Under the pieces are notes generated by a model, which was not told where the DNA came from, ran no database searches, and saw only the letters and a list, made by a program, of their open reading frames with translations. A stretch of 64,000 nucleotides of DNA from Arthrobacter sp. FW306-2-2C-D06B (lineage in GTDB: Bacteria; Actinomycetota; Actinomycetes; Actinomycetales; Micrococcaceae). Shown piece by piece: positions 1 through 8,138 of the stretch. Where the stretch lies: the NCBI RefSeq assembly GCF_021789175.1, contig NZ_CP084560.1, positions 3,658,001 to 3,722,000 of the forward strand. Reading direction: 5' to 3'. Each line of letters begins with the position of its first letter. The stretch's first letter is position 1. A program made the position numbers and the translations under genes.

Positions 1-166
1 CTGAACGCTCGATGAGCTGCTCCACGCCGACCGCACGGATCCCGCGCCGGGAGAACAGTTCGTAGGCGGCGTCCAAGATGCGATCCACCGCGTCATCACG
101 GGTGGTCGTTTGTCCGGCTGGCAATGATGACGAACCGGGCGCTTCCGAGGCATCTGGCGTACTCAT
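1..166 (-). CDS. TetR-family transcriptional regulator, N-terminal part (cut by window edge)
   Basis: Only the first 55 residues lie in the window; the gene continues beyond base 1. Reading leftwards from the ATG at 166, a Ser/Pro-rich tail of about 24 residues is followed by DDAVDRILDAAYELFSRRG, the first helix and turn of a TetR DNA-binding domain, and then IRAVGVEQLIERS. It is divergent from the FAD/Rieske oxidoreductase, and a perfect 16-bp palindrome lies just upstream of its start. It is therefore probably a self-regulating repressor that also controls that oxidoreductase. The inducer cannot be inferred because the ligand domain is missing. Confidence 0.85.
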   Translation of the reverse strand, partial: MSTPDASEAPGSSSLPAGQTTTRDDAVDRILDAAYELFSRRGIRAVGVEQLIERS

Positions 167-197
167 GGTGAGAGCAATATTACTCGCGCCCCTACAA

Positions 198-213
198 GAC
201 AGACCGGTCTGTC
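198..213. promoter_or_regulatory. Probable TetR operator (16-bp perfect palindrome)
   Basis: GACAGACCGGTCTGTC is a perfect inverted repeat in the intergenic space between the divergent TetR gene (start at 166) and the oxidoreductase (start at 369). The size, symmetry and position fit a TetR-dimer operator controlling both genes. The assignment to this regulator is inferred from proximity. Confidence 0.65.
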
Positions 214-368
214 GGGGCCTTTTTGCGTGAACTCGGCACTAAGCAACCCGCGACGTCGGCGCTCCCCTATTGCTTCTCTGGTGCCCTTCTGCTTCTCTGG
301 CACTACCGGGCCGCCACCGCGCTACTTCCGGTGTGGACCGCGCCCGGCTGAAGGGACGTGGGACCGCT

Positions 369-1874
369 ATGACTTCTTTGTGGCTAGACGCGCGCGAGGC
401 TTCCGCAGCCGCGAGCCCCGATGAATTCACGCCCGGCAGCAGTTACGACGCCGTCGTGGTGGGCGCCGGCATCACGGGCCTGGCGACGGCGCTCATGCTG
501 GCACGGACCGGGAGCAGCGTGCTGGTCCTCGAAGCCCGACATATCGGGGCGGTCAACACTGGCAACACCACGGCTAAGTTGAGCCTTTTGCAGGGCACCA
601 CGTTGTCCAGGCTCCGGAACCAGTATTCGGTGAACGTGGTCCGTGGCTACGTCGACGCGAACCGGGCGGGCCAGAAGTGGCTGCTCGAATACCTCGAGGG
701 CCGGGGGGTGCCTTTCCAGTACCGGGATGCGTACACCTTCGCCACCACGCCCACCGGCGCCGAACACCTGGTCGCCGAGGCCAACGTTTCGAGGGCTGCC
801 GGGCTCAACGTCAAGTCCACCCGCGAGACGGGGCTGCCGTTCGACGTCGACGCCGCCTTGCGGCTTCCGAAGCAGGCCCAGTTCAACCCCATGGACGTCC
901 TGGATGCGCTGGCTTCGGATGTTCGGGCGGCCGGCGGCAGCATCGTGGAGGGTATCCGCGTCATGAACGTCCGCAACGGCGATCCCCAGACGGTGGTCAC
1001 CAGGAAGGGCGAGGTCCGCGCCGGTTACGTGGTGCTCGCCACCGGGACACCTATCCTGAACCGCGGGCTCTACTTCGCGAAGCTGCGGCCGAACCGCTCG
1101 TACGCCGCTGCGCTGCGGCTGCCGGACGGCGTGAGCCCCCCTCCGGGGATGTATCTTTCCGCGGAGCCGCCCACTCGCTCGCTCAGGGACTATCCGCTGC
1201 CCGACGGCGGAGCGTTGCTTTTAGTGGGCGGGTTCGGGCATGCAGGTGGCCGGGCGCCGTCGACGCAGGTGCATGTGAACGAGCTGCTCGGGTGGGCCCA
1301 ACAGCACTATCCGGGTGCCGAGGTCACGCACACGTGGGCTGCCCAGGACTACCAGGCCGGCAATCTCATGCCGTTCTTCGGCAGGTTCCCCCGGGGCAAC
1401 GGGAAAATCTTCTTCGGCACGGGCTACAACAAGTGGGGCATGACAAACGGTGTTGCGGCGGCGCTTGATATCACCGCCGATATCCGTGGCGAAAAGCTGG
1501 AGTGGGCCCACACCATCCACCACCGGGTGACGGGTCCCCGCGGGGCAGCGTCGACGATTTCGTTGAACGTAGAGACACAGCAGCAGAACTTCCGGGACAA
1601 GGCAGCCCTGAAGGAGAAGCCGGCCATCACGGAGGAAACCGACCCCGCCGAGGGCACGGGCGTCACGGGACTTTTCCACGGGAAGCCTGCGGCCATCTGC
1701 AAAGTGGATGGCGTCGTGTGCAGGGTGTCCGCGGAATGCGCGCACTTGGGCGGAATTCTGCACTGGAACGACGCCGAGAAGTCCTGGGACTGCCCGCTCC
1801 ACGGCTCGCGTTACTCGGCGGCAGGCAAGCTGCTGGAGGGTCCGGCGACACACAATTTGTTCAAGCTGCAGTAG
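369..1874 (+). CDS. FAD-dependent oxidoreductase with C-terminal Rieske [2Fe-2S] domain
   Basis: This 501-residue protein joins a glycine-oxidase-like (DAO) flavoprotein to a Rieske ferredoxin domain. The FAD-binding GAGITG motif is at residues 32-37, and a typical acidic end of strand 2 follows (VLVLEARH). The last 110 residues carry the Rieske cluster ligands C457-x-H459 and C475-x2-H478 (motifs CAHLGG and CPLHGS). Members of this fusion family are cytoplasmic redox enzymes of mostly unknown substrate. I chose the ATG at 369 because homologous sequence begins there; an in-frame ATG at 270 would add 33 residues of unlike composition that overlap the promoter. The divergent TetR gene and the palindrome at 198-213 suggest inducible expression. 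Confidence 0.88.
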   Translation: MTSLWLDAREASAAASPDEFTPGSSYDAVVVGAGITGLATALMLARTGSSVLVLEARHIGAVNTGNTTAKLSLLQGTTLSRLRNQYSVNVVRGYVDANRAGQKWLLEYLEGRGVPFQYRDAYTFATTPTGAEHLVAEANVSRAAGLNVKSTRETGLPFDVDAALRLPKQAQFNPMDVLDALASDVRAAGGSIVEGIRVMNVRNGDPQTVVTRKGEVRAGYVVLATGTPILNRGLYFAKLRPNRSYAAALRLPDGVSPPPGMYLSAEPPTRSLRDYPLPDGGALLLVGGFGHAGGRAPSTQVHVNELLGWAQQHYPGAEVTHTWAAQDYQAGNLMPFFGRFPRGNGKIFFGTGYNKWGMTNGVAAALDITADIRGEKLEWAHTIHHRVTGPRGAASTISLNVETQQQNFRDKAALKEKPAITEETDPAEGTGVTGLFHGKPAAICKVDGVVCRVSAECAHLGGILHWNDAEKSWDCPLHGSRYSAAGKLLEGPATHNLFKLQ

Positions 1875-1892
1875 GGGTTGCGTCGCTCAGCT

Positions 1893-2462
1893 TTACTTGA
1901 GCCCTAAGCGTGCCGCCAGCTCGCCGGGGCGGTGGAAGCGGTAGAAGAACGGACCGAGTTCTCCCCTATCCAGCGTGGAGGTCAGGGTGATGAGACTTTC
2001 CAGCAGCGGAGCCTTGGCCAAGTCGCCAAGATGTATCGGCTCGAATCCCGCGTCCCGGATGAGGTGCTCGGTCGCTTCGCGGGCATCGGCGTCGGACGCG
2101 AAGAGGGTTCCTGGTGGCATTGGCTCCGCATCGACGGCGTCGTAGATCGAAGCGAAGTTGGTGTTGAAGGCCTTTGCGGTGGGCCCGCCGACAATGGCTT
2201 TGACCTGTTGGGCGATCGAGTCGTATCCGACCGGGCGATCGCCGAAGGTATTGCTGGCGTCGATTGTCACCTGGCCGTCAAGGCCGGCAATCTTGGCCAA
2301 GCCGGCGGCGATCGAGTCTCCCGGAATGGCGACCACCACGACGTCGGCACCGGTAGCATCGCCGCCGTCCCGGCCTAGCGCAGTCACGTCGTGACCTGCA
2401 GCCTTCCAGCGCCGCGCCAGCGCGCCGCCGACGTGCCCCCGTCCAATCACGGTAATCCGCAT
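1893..2462 (-). CDS. NADPH-dependent F420 reductase-like dinucleotide-binding protein
   Basis: The 189-residue protein starts MRITVIGRGHVGGALARRW, a Rossmann GxGxxG-type site like that of the F420:NADP oxidoreductase / NAD-binding-2 family. It continues through VVVVAIPGDSI and an asparagine-rich 'KAFNTNFASIYD' stretch that is typical of this family. It probably reduces or oxidises a small substrate with NADP(H); an F420 partner is possible but not demonstrable here. The ATG at 2462 is preceded by GGTGGA, so it is preferred to a GTG three codons upstream. It is convergent with the Rieske oxidoreductase, with 18 bases between the stops. Confidence 0.8.
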   Translation of the reverse strand: MRITVIGRGHVGGALARRWKAAGHDVTALGRDGGDATGADVVVVAIPGDSIAAGLAKIAGLDGQVTIDASNTFGDRPVGYDSIAQQVKAIVGGPTAKAFNTNFASIYDAVDAEPMPPGTLFASDADAREATEHLIRDAGFEPIHLGDLAKAPLLESLITLTSTLDRGELGPFFYRFHRPGELAARLGLK

Positions 2463-2712
2463 GGATTCCACCTACCCATTTCGAAGCAAGTACCGACGAC
2501 GAACACGTCTCGGGGGCTGCACTGCCGATTATTCGCTGGGGCCTGTGGGCTCATGGCCACCCGATTCATCACTCGAATTTCGGTCAGCATCCTGGCAATC
2601 ATTGCAGCGACCGACGAATTGATGCGGGCAATCGGGCCAGCCATCGCCCTCCCCACGGAGCAACGTAACTTTCATTCCGGCATCCTAGTCCCCCGCGCGG
2701 GCCCCAGGGCGC

Positions 2713-2760
2713 GTTGACTCATAAAAAACCTCCGCGTAGCCGCATACGTTGCCTCATGGG
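2713..2760 (+). repeat. Left terminal inverted repeat of the IS (two boxes)
   Basis: The box GTTGACTCAT at 2713-2722 and the box GTTGCCTCATG at 2748-2758 flank ACCTCCG. The same arrangement, differing by one base of spacing, is found in reverse complement at the right end. Confidence 0.7.
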
Positions 2761-2799
2761 AAAGGGTCCGGGAAGGGTGGCCGCGGAGATCCTTGAGGG

Positions 2800-4053
2800 A
2801 TGGGATTGACGATGGGTGAACGCAAAGCCGTGACGAAGCACCTGGCCGAGTCCTACCGGGCCGGTGACCGGGCCAGGAAGGGGCGGATCCTGGATGAGCT
2901 TGTCGAGCTGACCGGCTGGCACCGGGACCATGCCCGGGCGGTTTTGCGGCATGCGCTCGATCCGCCGCGGCCACGGCCCGTCAGGCCGGGACGCGCCCCG
3001 GTGTATGGGGCCGACCTGCAGGACGGTCTCGTGCTGTGCTGGGCGGTGCTACGGGGCCCTGCGGGCAAGCTGCTGGCCCCCATGCTGCCGGATCTCGTGC
3101 CGATGCTGCGGGCAGAGAAGGTCCTGGACATTACCGACGGGCAGGCAGCGATGCTCGCCCGCATGAGTGCGGCGACCATTGACCGCCGGCTGGCCGGTCA
3201 GCGGGCGAAGCTCCTGCCGCATGGCCGGTCCCATACCAAGCCCGGATCTTTGCTGAAGTCCCAGATCCCGATCCGCACCTGGGCCCAGTGGGACAGCGCT
3301 GTGCCGGGTTTCGTCGAGATCGATCTGGTCGGCCACGAGGGCGGCGCCGCGTCCGGGCAGTACTGCTTCACCCTCACGGTCACCGATATCGCTACCGGGT
3401 GGACGGTGAACCGGTCCGTGCCGAACAAGGCACAGAAGCACGTCTTCGCGGCCCTGCGGCACGTCCTGGCGGTCTTCCCGTTTCCCGTCATCGGCATCGA
3501 TTCGGACAACGGCAGTGAGTTCATCAACAACGAACTCTTCGAGTTCTGCCTCGAGCACCGCATCACCTTCACCCGGTCGCGCCCGAGCAACAAGAACGAC
3601 GGCGCCCACGTCGAACAGAAGAACTGGTCCCGGGTCCGTGAGCTTGTCGGCTACCTGCGCTATGACACCGCCGCGGAACTGGAGCTGCTCAACGAGATCT
3701 GGGAGCTGGACCGGATCTTCACCAACTACCTGCTGCCCCAGCAAAAGCTCATCGCCAAGGTCCGCCACGGAGCCAAGGTCAGCAAAACCCACGACCGGGC
3801 GGCGACCCCGCACAGGCGCGCCGTAGCAGACCCCGCCGTGGCACGGATGCCCGTGATCCGCATGAACGCCCAATACAAGAAGATCAGGCCGGCCGCGCTC
3901 TCACGGCAGATACTGGCCCTCACCGGCCAGCTTGAAACCATCGCCACCGCCAAACAACCGGCACCGATCAAACCCGCTGTGAACGAACGATGGAACCACA
4001 CCAGCCGGAGGTTTTCACATGAGGCAACGAATCAACCTTCCCGGAGGTATTGA
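2800..4053 (+). CDS. IS transposase with integrase-type (rve) DDE catalytic core
   Basis: The 417-residue protein has an N-terminal helix-turn-helix region (about 1-130, including GWHRDHARAVLRHAL) and a retroviral-integrase fold. The likely catalytic triad is Asp in GFVEIDLVGHEGG, Asp in GIDSDNGSEF and Glu in KNDGAHVEQKN. The C-terminal tail is basic and runs through the inner box of the right terminal repeat, which is common in IS elements. It would cut and join the ends of its own element. An ATG four codons downstream (2812) is an equally possible start. It resembles the 'integrase catalytic domain' transposases widespread in Arthrobacter; the exact IS family is not certain. Confidence 0.9.
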   Translation: MGLTMGERKAVTKHLAESYRAGDRARKGRILDELVELTGWHRDHARAVLRHALDPPRPRPVRPGRAPVYGADLQDGLVLCWAVLRGPAGKLLAPMLPDLVPMLRAEKVLDITDGQAAMLARMSAATIDRRLAGQRAKLLPHGRSHTKPGSLLKSQIPIRTWAQWDSAVPGFVEIDLVGHEGGAASGQYCFTLTVTDIATGWTVNRSVPNKAQKHVFAALRHVLAVFPFPVIGIDSDNGSEFINNELFEFCLEHRITFTRSRPSNKNDGAHVEQKNWSRVRELVGYLRYDTAAELELLNEIWELDRIFTNYLLPQQKLIAKVRHGAKVSKTHDRAATPHRRAVADPAVARMPVIRMNAQYKKIRPAALSRQILALTGQLETIATAKQPAPIKPAVNERWNHTSRRFSHEATNQPSRRY

Positions 4054-4064
4054 CGTGAGGCAAC
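4004..4064 (-). repeat. Right terminal inverted repeat of the IS (two boxes)
   Basis: The inner box CATGAGGCAAC (4018-4028) and the outer box GTGAGGCAAC (4055-4064) enclose CGGAGGT, mirroring the left end. The transposase stop codon (4051-4053) lies between the two boxes. Confidence 0.7.
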
Positions 4065-4291
4065 AGGGGCTTCGCAGCCCGTGTCCTTCCGGGGAACGGC
4101 GAATGACCAGCCAGGCGTAGGGCGAGAAAACGCACCGCAGTCGACGACTCTAATCCTCCTTTTCAAATGCCAAATTCATAACTCAGCTAGGACGAGTTTG
4201 CTCGAAAATCCCTTCCAACAAAGACCAAAAGGTCGTAAGATTTCTTGCAAGCTGTGGGTCGCGGGGGCACCTATATGAATAGGAGTTTCCC

Positions 4292-4372
4292 TTGCGACGT
4301 CTACGTATCTTTGCCCCAGCTTCTGCATGCCTTTCTTTCGGGATTGCGGCTTCTGAGAGAAGGCAATCGTGA
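4292..4372 (+). CDS. 26-residue ORF, possible coupling/leader peptide
   Basis: A TTG at 4292 is preceded by AGGAG (4281-4285) at good spacing and opens a 26-residue frame (MRRLRIFAPASACLSFGIAA, then SERRQS). Its TGA overlaps the GTG of the next gene as GTGA at 4369-4372, a classical translational-coupling junction. The coupling and the ribosome site are the only evidence that it is translated; no function is recognised. It may set the translation level of the membrane protein that follows. Confidence 0.4.
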   Translation: MRRLRIFAPASACLSFGIAASERRQS

Positions 4373-4599
4373 AATGGTACCGCTGGGTGCACCAGCTGAT
4401 CTTTGCTGCATCCCTGGCGCCGCTTTGGATGGGTGTTTGGGACCTGTCGCTTCGAATCCTTCTTCCGTTGCTTGCCTTGATTCCCTATGGCTTCAATGAA
4501 GTAGTTCTTTATCGGAGGGAGAAGGCCGCACGTGCACTCGCAGCCGAGCTCGATCGCACCGACCCGATGGTGCACGCCTACCGCGAGCCGCCTTCCTGA
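4369..4599 (+). CDS. Small membrane protein, unknown function
   Basis: This 76-residue protein starts at a GTG preceded by GAGAGAAGG. Residues 8-30 (LIFAASLAPLWMGVWDLSL region) and 32-45 (LPLLALIPYGFNEVV) are hydrophobic and could form one or two membrane segments. They are followed by a charged cytoplasmic tail (YRREKAARALAAELDRTD). It is the second gene of a run of small membrane-protein genes in which each start has a similar TAGGAGTTTC-like leader. I do not recognise a family. Size, composition and ribosome site make it a probable real gene. Confidence 0.6.
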   Translation: MKWYRWVHQLIFAASLAPLWMGVWDLSLRILLPLLALIPYGFNEVVLYRREKAARALAAELDRTDPMVHAYREPPS

Positions 4600-4634
4600 A
4601 CTCTAGTGAGATCTATTAGGACAGGAGTTTCAAA

Positions 4635-4817
4635 ATGACCGCGAACCTAAGCGGTACCGAAAGCGGCATCCTGTTTTCCCGACTGTGCATAATTGTCGGG
4701 ATTATTGGGGGCGTCCTGGCAGTCCTGCACCCGCTTCTGGGGGCTGCGCTGTCCGTGCTTGCGTTGGTGTGGCTGTTGCCGGTCAGCGCAGCACCGGTCA
4801 GCACGCGTACCGCATAG
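4635..4817 (+). CDS. Small membrane protein, possibly truncated by a frameshift
   Basis: A 60-residue frame starts at ATG 4635 behind an AGGAG site (4624-4628). Two hydrophobic spans (about 14-32 and 34-50) form a hairpin. The frame stops at 4817, but the next reading frame continues with a strongly hydrophobic, membrane-like sequence (RIALLVSLAALVMNIVILLS) that has no start of its own. A single-base indel near 4790-4815 would give a continuous three-span protein of roughly 95 residues. The gene is therefore either frameshifted or naturally ends here. The family is unknown. Confidence 0.5.
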   Translation: MTANLSGTESGILFSRLCIIVGIIGGVLAVLHPLLGAALSVLALVWLLPVSAAPVSTRTA

Positions 4818-4927
4818 CACTCTTAGTCAGTCTGGCCGCTCTGGTGATGAACATTGTAATTCTGCTCTCGTCACTGTCTGTTGGAACGTCCGTTCCTGAT
4901 CCCCTCCCGGCCGTGAAAATTAGCTAA
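4802..4927 (+). pseudogene. Frame-shifted C-terminal continuation of the preceding membrane protein
   Basis: In the frame +2 relative to the upstream gene, HAYRIALLVSLAALVMNI and IVILLSSLSVGTSVPDPLP read as a third transmembrane segment with a short polar tail, ending at TAA 4925-4927. The only in-frame GTG/ATG codons fall inside the hydrophobic segment, so independent initiation is unlikely. No slippery heptamer is visible at the junction, which favours mutation or a sequencing indel over programmed frameshifting. Confidence 0.4.
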
Positions 4928-4964
4928 GGGGCGAATGGAGGAGACCGTTTAATAGGAGCTTCAA

Positions 4965-5261
4965 TTGCAAACACCACATATTTTTACCCAAGTAAGAAAC
5001 CGGCTACTCATTATTGGGGTGATTGTCTGCGCGGGCGGGGTTATCTTCGAAATGTTGGCCACCACCTTACTTTCGCTGCTTTTCTCCCTCCAAGGAGGGG
5101 CTGGCGGGGGCGTCGGCCTATGGCTCACAGGCTTCATCGTTTCAGTCGTACGCTTCGGGCTTGCCCCGCTCGGAGCATCACTCGTAGCGCTCGGCATCGC
5201 AGCACACATCCTTCGAAACCAGATCCCGGACCTTCTCAACAACCGTGGGAAGGACGGGTAG
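4965..5261 (+). CDS. Small three-span membrane protein, unknown function
   Basis: This 98-residue protein starts at TTG 4965 behind AGGAG (4955-4959). Hydrophobic segments lie at about 13-40 (LLIIGVIVCAGGVIFEMLAT), 50-64 and 65-85 (LAPLGASLVALGIAAHIL), joined by a glycine-rich loop (LQGGAGGGVG). The tail is short and charged. It belongs to the same small-protein run as its upstream neighbours and shares their leader motif. I see no catalytic motif and do not recognise the family. Confidence 0.55.
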   Translation: MQTPHIFTQVRNRLLIIGVIVCAGGVIFEMLATTLLSLLFSLQGGAGGGVGLWLTGFIVSVVRFGLAPLGASLVALGIAAHILRNQIPDLLNNRGKDG

Positions 5262-5334
5262 GCGGCATCGAACCCGGTCGCAATACCCGAACCCCCGGAC
5301 CCCAACGCAAATCCAGCGACGATATCCTCCCGGC

Positions 5335-5478
5335 ATGGGGAACCTCAGAACGGGATATCTGGCCAGGGATGAACGACGCGAGCGTCGAAGAAGGATTCAG
5401 CGGAAGCTCTCCTACGTTGGATTAGGAGTGTTGGCTGCCGCCACAATTTTCGTTGTCACGATTGCCCTCCGCCACTGA
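5335..5478 (+). CDS. Possible single-span membrane protein (47 residues)
   Basis: From ATG 5335 the frame gives a very basic N-terminus (ARDERRERRRRIQRKL) followed by one clear transmembrane helix (YVGLGVLAAATIFVVTIALR). A longer reading from GTG 5245 overlaps the previous gene and adds Arg/Pro-rich sequence. The ribosome site is weak at both starts. The positive-inside tail plus helix is the main support; function is unknown. Confidence 0.35.
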   Translation: MGNLRTGYLARDERRERRRRIQRKLSYVGLGVLAAATIFVVTIALRH

Positions 5479-5605
5479 GGCAAGCACCTCAGGCATGCGG
5501 CGTCGCGAAACGTACTGCGAGCGCGCCGCCGTCGTAATTCGTCCTGAGCCGTAACCAACCGGCACTGCTGGTGAATCAATGGGCGTGCTCGGCTAGCCTT
5601 CAACC

Positions 5606-6265
5606 ATGGGGGCTATGGGGTGGGTTCGGCGGGTGCTGGTTGTCGAAGATCAGCCCTTCATGCGGGGGCTGATCGCTGATGCGTTGAGGGGCGCGGACTT
5701 CGAAGTGCATGACTGCGCGTCGGCGTCCGACGCGCTCTCGATGTTCGCCACTGTCGATCCCGATGTTCTCGTGACTGACATCGATCTGGGAACCCGGCCC
5801 AACGGCGTCGAACTGGCGCACGTCGCGAAATCGCTCTCACCGGGGTGCGCCATCGTTTTCCTCACCAACTATCCGTCGGAAGCTCCTTTTTCCGAGTTGC
5901 CGGCGGGGTCAACCTTCGTCAACAAGTCGTCCCTTGACTCGGTGGACGGCCTCATCAGTGCGGTGAACTCGACCCTCGTGGAGCTTCCCGTCACCGTGAC
6001 TCCCCCTGAGGCGTCGGACGCATCGAAGATCGGCGCGCTGACCCGCGTACAGCTGGATATCCTGCGCATGATCGCGGAGGGCTGGTCGAACGCCGAAATC
6101 GCCAAACAACGGGGAAGCAGCATGCGCTCGGTGGAGAAGGCCGTCTCGCGCACGTTCGAGGCCCTTGGCCTGAACCGAAGTCCGGGCGTCAACCCACGGG
6201 TTGCCGCGGCAACGCTGTACGCGCGCACGTTTGGGTTGCCGGCCCCTGCCGATAGCGATAAATGA
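5606..6265 (+). CDS. Two-component response regulator, receiver + LuxR-type HTH
   Basis: This 219-residue protein has a receiver domain (about 8-125) with the acidic pair E14-D15 in LVVEDQPFM, phospho-acceptor D58 in VLVTDIDLG, and the conserved lysine in FVNKSS. The C-terminal domain (about 145-205) is a LuxR/NarL helix-turn-helix (LTRVQLDILRMIAEGWSNAE, then SMRSVEKAVSRTFEALGL). It would bind DNA when phosphorylated by the histidine kinase encoded immediately downstream, with which it overlaps by 4 bases (ATGA). Gene order and coupling make them a cognate pair. Targets are unknown; the adjacent YdcF-like or secreted genes are candidates. Confidence 0.88.
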   Translation: MGAMGWVRRVLVVEDQPFMRGLIADALRGADFEVHDCASASDALSMFATVDPDVLVTDIDLGTRPNGVELAHVAKSLSPGCAIVFLTNYPSEAPFSELPAGSTFVNKSSLDSVDGLISAVNSTLVELPVTVTPPEASDASKIGALTRVQLDILRMIAEGWSNAEIAKQRGSSMRSVEKAVSRTFEALGLNRSPGVNPRVAAATLYARTFGLPAPADSDK

Positions 6266-8049
6266 GCGGCCGCTCCCCTGCGCTCTGGGCCCGGGGTATC
6301 GGCGGTCGCAATGCCCTGAGCCTCTGGTCGTGGCTTCTGACCCTGCCTTTGGCGCTGACGGTCATGAACATGTTCGCAGGATCGATCACGCTGGCTGGGA
6401 CGGGATCGGTCACGCTGGCCGTGCAAGCTTCCGGCACGGCGGTCGTGTTTGTCGTGCACGTCCTGCTCGGTCTTGTGGGGATACTTCTTCGCCCCGTGAT
6501 CACGGCACGGCGGAGCCTCAAGGGCAGAATTACGACGGCGTTCGGCACCTTCGCGTTCCTGGGCGCCTGCCGCCCACTCCTGGTGGCTTGGTCCGCGCAG
6601 GCCCTGAATATCGCGGACCTCAGCGAAGATCTCTGGGCGCGCGTCCTCATCAACATCGGGGCGGCGCTGGTCTTCCTCTCGGCGATCGCGATGCTGACTG
6701 ACTCCATCCGCGGGCACGCCGTACTCGAACGCCGGCTCCGCGCTGCTCAGGCCGCGATCGAAGCGCAGCTCGGATTCGATGAGAACCGACTGCGCTCGAT
6801 CCGTTCCGACTACGTCACCGAACTGTCCGAGCGTCTTGACACAGTCCTCTCTGCCCGGGTGGTGACAGCCCTCGACAGAGCCGAGGCCTCACGCCTGCTG
6901 CGGACGATCTCCGATGACGTCGTCCGCCCGATGAGCCACCATCTCTTCCACGACCACACACCGTTGCCGCCTGAGACAGCCCCTCCGCGGTCGCCTTCCC
7001 GTGCAGAACGCACCGAGCGATTCACGGAATTGATCCAGGCTGCACCGCTCGCATTGCCTGTGCTGCTCTTCGAATCACTCATCTCAGTGCGTCTGCTCAC
7101 CGAATACGACGTTCTCTTCCTGCTGGTTCAATGGGTTGCAGGCGGGGCCATCCTGCTCATCGGGAATGCAGCGACGGCCCGGACGGTACGGAGGATCACC
7201 AGTCCCCTGCGGCGAATCTCCGCCATGGCCCTCTGCTACGCGGGCACGGCCGCAATTGGCGCGTCGGTGACCTGCCTACTGCAGGCCGCGTTCGGCTATG
7301 CCCCGTTCTTCTATTGGGCCGCCGTCTGGGCCTATCCGCTGACTGCGCTCACTGTGGCCGTTCTTCGAGCTGCCGAACGCCGACGACGGCGGCACGAGGT
7401 CAGGCTGGCACGCTCGCTCAACGAGCAACTCAAGTTAGCCGACCGCGCGCACCAGAAGCTGCTCCACACCCGCCGGAGGGTCGCCAGGATCCTGCACACC
7501 AAGCTCCAGGGAAACCTGGTTTCGAGCGCCCTCGCCTTGTCCGCCCCCGGAGGGAACTACTCAGAAGAGTGTCTTCACCCGAAACATGTCAGGGATATCC
7601 TGACGAGTGCCGTGGCTGCGGCGGAGAGTGAGATCTTGGAGGAGCCGCACGGGCAGACGGGGAGTGCAGCATCGAGTATCCAAGACCTGCTGAGTACCTG
7701 GGGCCGCGTGCTGAGGCTGGCATGCGACATCGACCTTGGAGTGTGGGCCTTGTGCGACGAGGACCCGGCAAGGGCCGAGGCAGTCATCGAAGTACTCTCA
7801 GAAGGCTTCACCAACGCCATCCGACACGGAGAGCGAAACCATATCCGCGTCACGATGTCGGCCCGAGAGCCGCACCCGGCACGAACGGCGGCTGGCACCG
7901 GAGCCATTCACATTTCCATCAGTTCCCCGGGCCGGCTCCGAGGCTCGGTCCACCCCAGTCTCGGGATGACGACGCTTCAGGCTCTGTCCAAGGACGTAAC
8001 ACTCGGAGAGGATGGCGAAAACGTGGTCCTTCGGGTGGTCCTTGCGTGA
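6262..8049 (+). CDS. Membrane sensor histidine kinase, divergent HisKA_3-like
   Basis: The 595-residue protein has hydrophobic spans at about 20-45, 55-80, 95-115, 125-147, then 258-300 and 322-370, which enclose a soluble segment (150-255). A DHp-like helix follows, with H412 in ARILHTKLQGNLVSSAL resembling the HisKA_3 phospho-histidine region. An ATPase domain then carries an N-box (VIEVLSEGFTNAIRHGE, E514/N518) and a G-box-like SLGMTTL. The canonical D-box is not obvious, so the kinase is divergent from textbook NarX/DesK types. It is translationally coupled to the LuxR-type regulator upstream. The signal is unknown; the many membrane spans suggest a membrane or envelope stimulus. Confidence 0.75.
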   Translation: MSGRSPALWARGIGGRNALSLWSWLLTLPLALTVMNMFAGSITLAGTGSVTLAVQASGTAVVFVVHVLLGLVGILLRPVITARRSLKGRITTAFGTFAFLGACRPLLVAWSAQALNIADLSEDLWARVLINIGAALVFLSAIAMLTDSIRGHAVLERRLRAAQAAIEAQLGFDENRLRSIRSDYVTELSERLDTVLSARVVTALDRAEASRLLRTISDDVVRPMSHHLFHDHTPLPPETAPPRSPSRAERTERFTELIQAAPLALPVLLFESLISVRLLTEYDVLFLLVQWVAGGAILLIGNAATARTVRRITSPLRRISAMALCYAGTAAIGASVTCLLQAAFGYAPFFYWAAVWAYPLTALTVAVLRAAERRRRRHEVRLARSLNEQLKLADRAHQKLLHTRRRVARILHTKLQGNLVSSALALSAPGGNYSEECLHPKHVRDILTSAVAAAESEILEEPHGQTGSAASSIQDLLSTWGRVLRLACDIDLGVWALCDEDPARAEAVIEVLSEGFTNAIRHGERNHIRVTMSAREPHPARTAAGTGAIHISISSPGRLRGSVHPSLGMTTLQALSKDVTLGEDGENVVLRVVLA

Positions 8050-8138
8050 GGGCGGTGGCGGGTCTCTGAGTGAGCAGATAGTAGTCTTAGATCCAGTGCA
8101 GCGCTGCCGCCCACATCCCGCATTGGTCAGAGGACGGT

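Larger units (their letters stand above)
2713..4064 (+). mobile_element. Insertion sequence with DDE transposase and paired terminal repeats
   Basis: A single transposase gene is bounded by related inverted ends. Read inward, both ends have the order GTTG(A/C)CTCA, then ACCTCCG, then about 13 unrelated bases, then GTTGCCTCATG. On the left these elements lie at 2713-2758; on the right the reverse complement lies at 4015-4064. Each end therefore carries two transposase-binding-like boxes spaced about 36 bp apart. No convincing target-site duplication is seen in the flanks (left AGGGCGC, right AGGGGCT). The transposase is full length with all catalytic residues, so the element may be active. Confidence 0.85.

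Noticed and set aside
2701..4075. Target-site duplication of the insertion sequence
   Set aside because: Flanks AGGGCGC and AGGGGCT are similar but not identical, so no duplication can be claimed.
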